From CAZJPS01 sp964548055 (GTDB taxonomy: Bacteria > Patescibacteriota > Gracilibacteria > Peribacterales > Peribacteraceae): a DNA stretch of 9,963 nt. The position numbers and the translations under genes are program-made. The notes under the pieces were generated by a model. That model made no database searches, was not told the origin of the DNA, and was given only the letters and a program-made list of their open reading frames with translations. Positions 6,425-9,963 of this stretch are shown piece after piece (position 1 is the first letter of the stretch; each line of letters begins with the position of its first letter). The DNA lies in contig CAZJPS010000044.1 in assembly GCA_964548055.1 (NCBI GenBank), positions 1 to 9,963 on the forward strand. Direction: 5' to 3'.

Positions 6425-7297
6425 TTAGATATCCACCACCTTGCCGTTTTCGTCATATAATCTCATCTCAATGTCTGCAATCTCTGGAACTTTCTCTTTA
6501 ATGAGAGAGGTGATTGCCACGATGTCTGCGAATTTTGCTTCTCCTACATTTAAGAGAAAGTTGGCGTGTTTTTCTGCAATCTGCACTCCTCCAATTTTGT
6601 GACCTCGCAGTCCTGCGGCTTCAATCAATTTCCAGGCAGGCGTTCCATCGGGGAGTGCTTTAAAACAGGAGCCCGCAGTCTTGATATGAGGCTGCGTCTC
6701 GAAGCGTTTTTTAAGAAGCCTCTCCACTTCGGCTTTCACGTCTGCCTCTGGTTTGCTGGGCAATTCCAGTTCTACTTCCCAGATGATGGGGGGAGTGGCG
6801 GCTTCTTTAAAAATACTTTCGCGGTAGCTGAAATCACATTCGTCTTTTGTAAGGGTTCTCCATTGGCCGTCCAAAAACACTGTCACATGTTTTACGAACG
6901 AATTGATCCAGATGCCCAGTGGCCCTTGCCCCGCATTGCCAAAAATTGCTCCTCCAATGGTGCCGGGGATTCCGGTGAGGGCTGAGAGATCCAAATTGTG
7001 TTTGGCCGCATCGTTGATGAAGCTCGCAAGAATTTTGCCTGCTTCTACAGTCACCCTGTTGCCACTCACGGTCATCTTGTCATTTTTCAATCTCACCACG
7101 AGTGCATTCACAGTGCCATCGGCAAACACGGAGTTCGATCCCCCGCCAAGGACAATGAGAGGGATGTTCTTTTCCTTTGCAAAAGCGAAGGCCTGTTCGG
7201 TGTCTTCTCGCGTAAGGATATCTGCGTAGTAACGAGCCTTTCCGCCAATGCGCATGGTTGTTTTGGAGCCGACGGAAATATTTTCTTGAATGTGCAT
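6425..7297 (-). CDS. murB: UDP-N-acetylenolpyruvoylglucosamine reductase, type II
   Basis: MurB is a cytoplasmic FAD enzyme that uses NADPH to reduce UDP-GlcNAc-enolpyruvate to UDP-MurNAc, the second committed step of peptidoglycan synthesis. The 290 residues include the FAD-binding signatures MRIGGKA (15-21), LGGGSN (50-55) and IPGTIGGAIFGNAGQ (110-124). The SYRES motif places Arg159. GSCFK (209-213) holds Ser210, the likely general acid, and the final domain holds Glu277 in DIEMRLY. The length and the missing extra loop fit the short type II class (near 300 residues, against about 340 in E. coli). The usual GSxFKNP motif reads FKAL here, a small deviation. The ATG overlaps the stop codon of the upstream small gene by one base (TAATG), which suggests translational coupling and explains the lack of a Shine-Dalgarno. 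Confidence 0.95.
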   Translation of the reverse strand: MHIQENISVGSKTTMRIGGKARYYADILTREDTEQAFAFAKEKNIPLIVLGGGSNSVFADGTVNALVVRLKNDKMTVSGNRVTVEAGKILASFINDAAKHNLDLSALTGIPGTIGGAIFGNAGQGPLGIWINSFVKHVTVFLDGQWRTLTKDECDFSYRESIFKEAATPPIIWEVELELPSKPEADVKAEVERLLKKRFETQPHIKTAGSCFKALPDGTPAWKLIEAAGLRGHKIGGVQIAEKHANFLLNVGEAKFADIVAITSLIKEKVPEIADIEMRLYDENGKVVDI

Positions 7298-7557
7298 TAA
7301 TTTCTATTGGAATTTATAGCCCGAAATTCTTCTACGCTTATGTTTGTCATCGCATTCAGCCAGCATTTATATTGTGAAGTTAAAGAGTCAACTTTTTTTG
7401 CGTCTTCTTCAGTTAATTCATTACGATAGCGCATACGTAGTAGTTTATAATCAATAGGAGGTGCTTCACTATCGGGCTTATATATCGGTTCAGGCAGACC
7501 GAGCACTTCCCATAGAGAACCAAGTGGTTCATCATCATTTTTTTCGTTTTCTGGCAT
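7297..7557 (-). CDS. Small acidic hypothetical protein (86 aa)
   Basis: I do not recognise this product. It begins 14 bases after the gltX stop codon and shares one base with the start of murB, so its position in a tight minus-strand cluster supports it as a real gene. The N-terminal third is acidic and proline-containing (MPENEKNDDEPLGSLWEVLG), followed by a region predicted as helical with KLLRMRYRNELTEEDAKKV (38-56) and a single cysteine. There is no signal peptide or membrane segment, so it is probably a soluble cytoplasmic protein. It is AT-richer (about 38% GC in three hand-counted lines) than samples of gltX and murB, which may mean later insertion into the cluster or simply relaxed codon use. 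No Shine-Dalgarno precedes the ATG. Confidence 0.7.
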   Translation of the reverse strand: MPENEKNDDEPLGSLWEVLGLPEPIYKPDSEAPPIDYKLLRMRYRNELTEEDAKKVDSLTSQYKCWLNAMTNISVEEFRAINSNRN

Positions 7558-7571
7558 AGAATAGATGTAGG

Positions 7572-9038
7572 TTATAAAGAGTTTTGTGCGACGGCTAAAC
7601 GTTGCATCGTCTTCTCTTTCCCCAGTACCGCAGCCACTTCAAACGCTCCTGGGCTAAAAGGTAGGCCAGTAAGGGCTGCACGCAGCGGCCATAAAAGCTG
7701 ACCGAGTTTCCATTTTCCCTTTCCTACTTCTGCTCTCAAGTCTTGTTCGAGCCGAGCCACATTCCATTCTTTTTCTGGGATGGATTCTAGAATCTGCGTG
7801 AGAGTTTCTAAAATTTGTGGCAAATCTTCTGTTGATACTTTTTGTTTAGGGTTTGCCATTAATTCAATACTTGCAGCCGGCTCTGTGTAAAAGAATTTTA
7901 ACATCTCAGCAGCCTCTGGAAAGAATGTAATGCGTTCCTGAATGAGGGCGGCTTTTTCTGCGAAATTTTTGTCAGACAGAGCTTCAGGGAATTTCTCGCT
8001 CACAATCCGCTGAATTCTTTTCGTAAAATCTTCTTTTGGAATTTTTCGAATCCACTGCCCCTGGAGCCAATCTAGTTTTTCTGTATCGAACACAGCTCCG
8101 GCTTTTTGTACGCGATCTAAAGAGAATTGTGTAATAAGCTCGTCCATCGTGAAGAGTTCTTGAGTGGTTCCTGGGTTCCATCCAAGCAGAGCGATGAAAT
8201 TTAGAAGAGCTTCAGGCAAATATCCTTTTGTAATATATTCCCCTACCGATACGGCACTCTGGCGCTTGCTGAGTTTGGTTCTATCTTTATTAAGCAGGAG
8301 TGATACGTGCGCGTATCGTGGAGGTGCCCAACCAAGATATTCAAATAACAGAAGATGTTTTGGTAGGCTGCTCAGCCACTCTTCACCTCTGAGTACGAGA
8401 TCAATTTCCATGAGATGATCGTCTACAACATGCGCAAGATGGTACGTGGGAAATCCGTCGCTTTTTAACAGTACCTGATCATCGACTGTGTGGCCTTGAA
8501 AGCTCATCAGCCCTCGGATGTCATCGTGAAAAGTGATCGTTTTTTCATGCGGAACCTTCATGCGAATCACATGTGGAATTCCTTCCTTCAATTTTTGAGC
8601 AATATCATCCGGGCTCAATTTCGCGCATGTGCGGTCGTACATCGGGGCTTGCTTACGCGCTTCTTGTCCTTTTCGCATTTCCTCTAAGCGCTGCGATGTA
8701 CAGAAGCAGTGGTAGGCGTGACCGTTTGTAATTAATTCATCTGCATATTTTTTATAGATCTCCAAACGCTCCGATTGAAAATACGGGCCATGTGTACCTT
8801 TTTGTACAATCACCCCTTTTTCTAGCATTACTCCTTCATCAGGTGGGATATGTGCCCATTCCAGAGATTCTAAAATATTTTCCACGGCTCCAGGAACACT
8901 TCTGGCTTGATCCGTATCTTCTATGCGCAGCAAAAATTCCCCTTTTGTCTGTTTAGCTAGTAGGTAGCTATACAGTGCCGTTCGCAGGCCTCCAATATGC
9001 AGAAAGCCTGTAGGGGAAGGTGGAAAGCGGGTGCGCAT
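7572..9038 (-). CDS. gltX: Glutamate--tRNA ligase
   Basis: This class I aminoacyl-tRNA synthetase charges tRNA-Glu with glutamate in the cytoplasm. The 488 residues show the family start PPSPTGFLHIGGLRTAL with the HIGH-type HIGG at 14-17, then LRIEDTD (37-43), LVLRGEEWLSSLPKH (214-228) and the KMSKS-type loop KLSKR at 255-259. The C-terminal half (about 320-488) is the helical anticodon-binding domain, ending with LRAALTG. The zinc-site region keeps C111-x-C113 and C138, but the position of the fourth ligand (His in E. coli) appears to be Lys140, so zinc binding is doubtful; many GluRS lack it. Whether it also charges tRNA-Gln (non-discriminating, needing GatCAB) cannot be told from here. The ATG at 9038 fits the family N-terminus; no Shine-Dalgarno is seen. 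The upstream gap holds a strong hairpin. Confidence 0.97.
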   Translation of the reverse strand: MRTRFPPSPTGFLHIGGLRTALYSYLLAKQTKGEFLLRIEDTDQARSVPGAVENILESLEWAHIPPDEGVMLEKGVIVQKGTHGPYFQSERLEIYKKYADELITNGHAYHCFCTSQRLEEMRKGQEARKQAPMYDRTCAKLSPDDIAQKLKEGIPHVIRMKVPHEKTITFHDDIRGLMSFQGHTVDDQVLLKSDGFPTYHLAHVVDDHLMEIDLVLRGEEWLSSLPKHLLLFEYLGWAPPRYAHVSLLLNKDRTKLSKRQSAVSVGEYITKGYLPEALLNFIALLGWNPGTTQELFTMDELITQFSLDRVQKAGAVFDTEKLDWLQGQWIRKIPKEDFTKRIQRIVSEKFPEALSDKNFAEKAALIQERITFFPEAAEMLKFFYTEPAASIELMANPKQKVSTEDLPQILETLTQILESIPEKEWNVARLEQDLRAEVGKGKWKLGQLLWPLRAALTGLPFSPGAFEVAAVLGKEKTMQRLAVAQNSL

Positions 9039-9115
9039 TGCGAAGAGAATACAGGGCTTGAGGGGGTATTAGAAGGTCTTAGAGGAAAACAAAAGGACGT
9101 AGAGGGTTCATTGTA

Positions 9116-9149
9116 CAAAGAGCCCAATACGAAATTATTGGACTCTCTG
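9116..9149 (-). terminator. Strong hairpin between the PPIase gene and gltX
   Basis: The minus-strand arms pair over 14 positions (9149-9136 with 9129-9116) including two G-U pairs, around a six-base loop (9130-9135). It begins 22 bases after the PPIase stop codon and ends about 77 bases before the gltX start. On the minus strand only a short, broken U-run follows the stem (TTTG within the stem end, then TACAAT). It may therefore be a weak terminator for the isomerase gene, or an attenuator or processing site in the gltX leader. Confidence 0.55.
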
Positions 9150-9170
9150 GCTTTATTCGTTCTTGGAAGG

Positions 9171-9963
9171 CTACTGAACAATAAGCTGCATTTTTATGAG
9201 CTCATTGGGCACGTCATTGCTATCTCTTGGGAGCTTTGCAATCGTATCTACTACATCCATGCCTTCTGTGACTCGGCCAAAGACAGTGTGGCGGCCATCC
9301 AGCCAAGGAGTTTCGGGGGCCTGGATAATAAAGAATTGGCTACCGTTCGTTTTGGGTCCACGATTGGCCATCGCAATGACCCCTCTTTGCATAGGAATAG
9401 ATTTCAAGTCACTGCGATATACAAAGCCTTGTTTTTCGTACAGTTGCTTCACCGTCAGCTCGGCTACATCCGGAGGAATCTGCTCGCCGTTTGCTACATC
9501 TTTCACCTTTGTAACATTGAGACCGTAACTGTCCGCATTTATTTCATCTTCAAATGTAGGACCGTAGATGCTTTCCCCTCCTGTGCCGTTGCCAAGTGGG
9601 TCACCTCCTTGAATCATGAAATCAGGGATGACGCGATGAAACGTCATACCATTGTAATAACCAGCCTTTGCAAGAAGAACAAAGTTTGTGACAGTTTTAG
9701 GTGCTGCATCTGCATCCAGCTCTAGAACGATATTTCCCTTTGATGTTTTCATGGTGACCACCTGTTTACCTGTGAGGTATTGCCCCTTAAAGCTATCCTT
9801 TGCTTTTTGAAGAGCAACGGAAGAAGCATCGCCGGGCACAGAACCATCGCTCATAGTGGGGAGGGAACCTATAGCATCTTCGCTTCGAATGCCAGCAGGA
9901 GAAGATGCTGATCCGGTAGCATCGGAAGTATTCATTGCTGTCGAATCAGTTTTTTTACAGCTC
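9171..9963 (-). CDS. Cyclophilin-type peptidyl-prolyl cis-trans isomerase, probable lipoprotein (5' end cut by window)
   Basis: Cyclophilins speed cis-trans isomerisation of prolyl bonds and help proteins fold. The catalytic core shows FHRVIPDFMIQGGDP (99-113 counted from the ATG at 9935; Arg101 and Gln109 are active-site residues), ANRGPKTNGSQFFI (190-203) and WLDGRHTVFGRV (211-222). The frame stays open upstream of that ATG to the window edge, reading Ser-Cys-Lys-Lys-Thr-Asp-Ser. The Ser-Cys at 9957-9962 fits the end of a lipobox, followed by a low-complexity Ser/Asp/Gly linker of some 50 residues. The true product is thus probably a secreted, membrane-anchored lipoprotein whose signal peptide lies beyond the window, and 9935 is not the real start. 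An insert of about 45 residues (about 134-182) separates FEDEIN from the MQRGVIAMAN strand. The gene ends at TAG (9171). Confidence 0.92.
   Translation of the reverse strand, partial: SCKKTDSTAMNTSDATGSASSPAGIRSEDAIGSLPTMSDGSVPGDASSVALQKAKDSFKGQYLTGKQVVTMKTSKGNIVLELDADAAPKTVTNFVLLAKAGYYNGMTFHRVIPDFMIQGGDPLGNGTGGESIYGPTFEDEINADSYGLNVTKVKDVANGEQIPPDVAELTVKQLYEKQGFVYRSDLKSIPMQRGVIAMANRGPKTNGSQFFIIQAPETPWLDGRHTVFGRVTEGMDVVDTIAKLPRDSNDVPNELIKMQLIVQ

Noticed and set aside
8997..9725. Plus-strand 242-residue frame across the gltX start and the PPIase gene
   Set aside because: It is antisense to two conserved genes and has no family features; the minus-strand products are unambiguous.
1..9963. tRNA or rRNA genes
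   Set aside because: I saw no cloverleaf with a TTCGANNC arm in the right setting and no rRNA-like conserved blocks; the TTCGA in the REP-like loops is part of the palindrome.

Overview
The window looks like a chromosomal stretch from a compact bacterial genome of roughly 45-50% GC. Seven protein genes are supported, plus one weaker small ORF. The genes are closely packed and standard code fits (TGA, TAA and TAG are all used as stops). Almost none has a Shine-Dalgarno motif at its start. These traits, with a two-OB-fold SSB, a short type II MurB and a REP-like palindrome, would fit a Patescibacteria/CPR-type lineage such as Peregrinibacteria. That placement is inference, because no rRNA or marker alignment is available.

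Layout. Bases 11-212 hold a nested palindromic repeat that abuts the dnaE stop codon. dnaE (DNA polymerase III alpha, minus strand, 213-4010) follows. Upstream of it on the same strand, 47 bases away, is a gene for a standalone ClpP-fold protein (4058-5026). It has its own sigma70-like promoter and no Shine-Dalgarno. Divergent from it is ssb (plus strand, 5162-6019), encoding two tandem OB folds and the canonical acidic tip. Replication elongation (dnaE) and single-strand protection (ssb) therefore flank the protease-like gene.

Bases 6020-6424 are mostly non-coding or hold one doubtful small minus-strand ORF (6117-6380), together with two small hairpins. Then comes a minus-strand cluster, in transcription order: a 5'-truncated cyclophilin-type peptidyl-prolyl isomerase that appears to be a lipoprotein (9963-9171), a strong hairpin, gltX (9038-7572), a small unrecognised acidic protein (7557-7297), and murB (7297-6425), which overlaps the small gene by one base. 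This cluster combines envelope protein folding, glutamyl-tRNA charging and peptidoglycan precursor synthesis, without an obvious single pathway.

Most of the window is housekeeping. The parts that deserve a second look are the ClpP-fold gene, the partly degenerate PHP metal site of DnaE, the palindromic repeat, and the two AT-richer unrecognised or divergent genes inserted among housekeeping genes. I did not find convincing evidence of a new multi-gene system.
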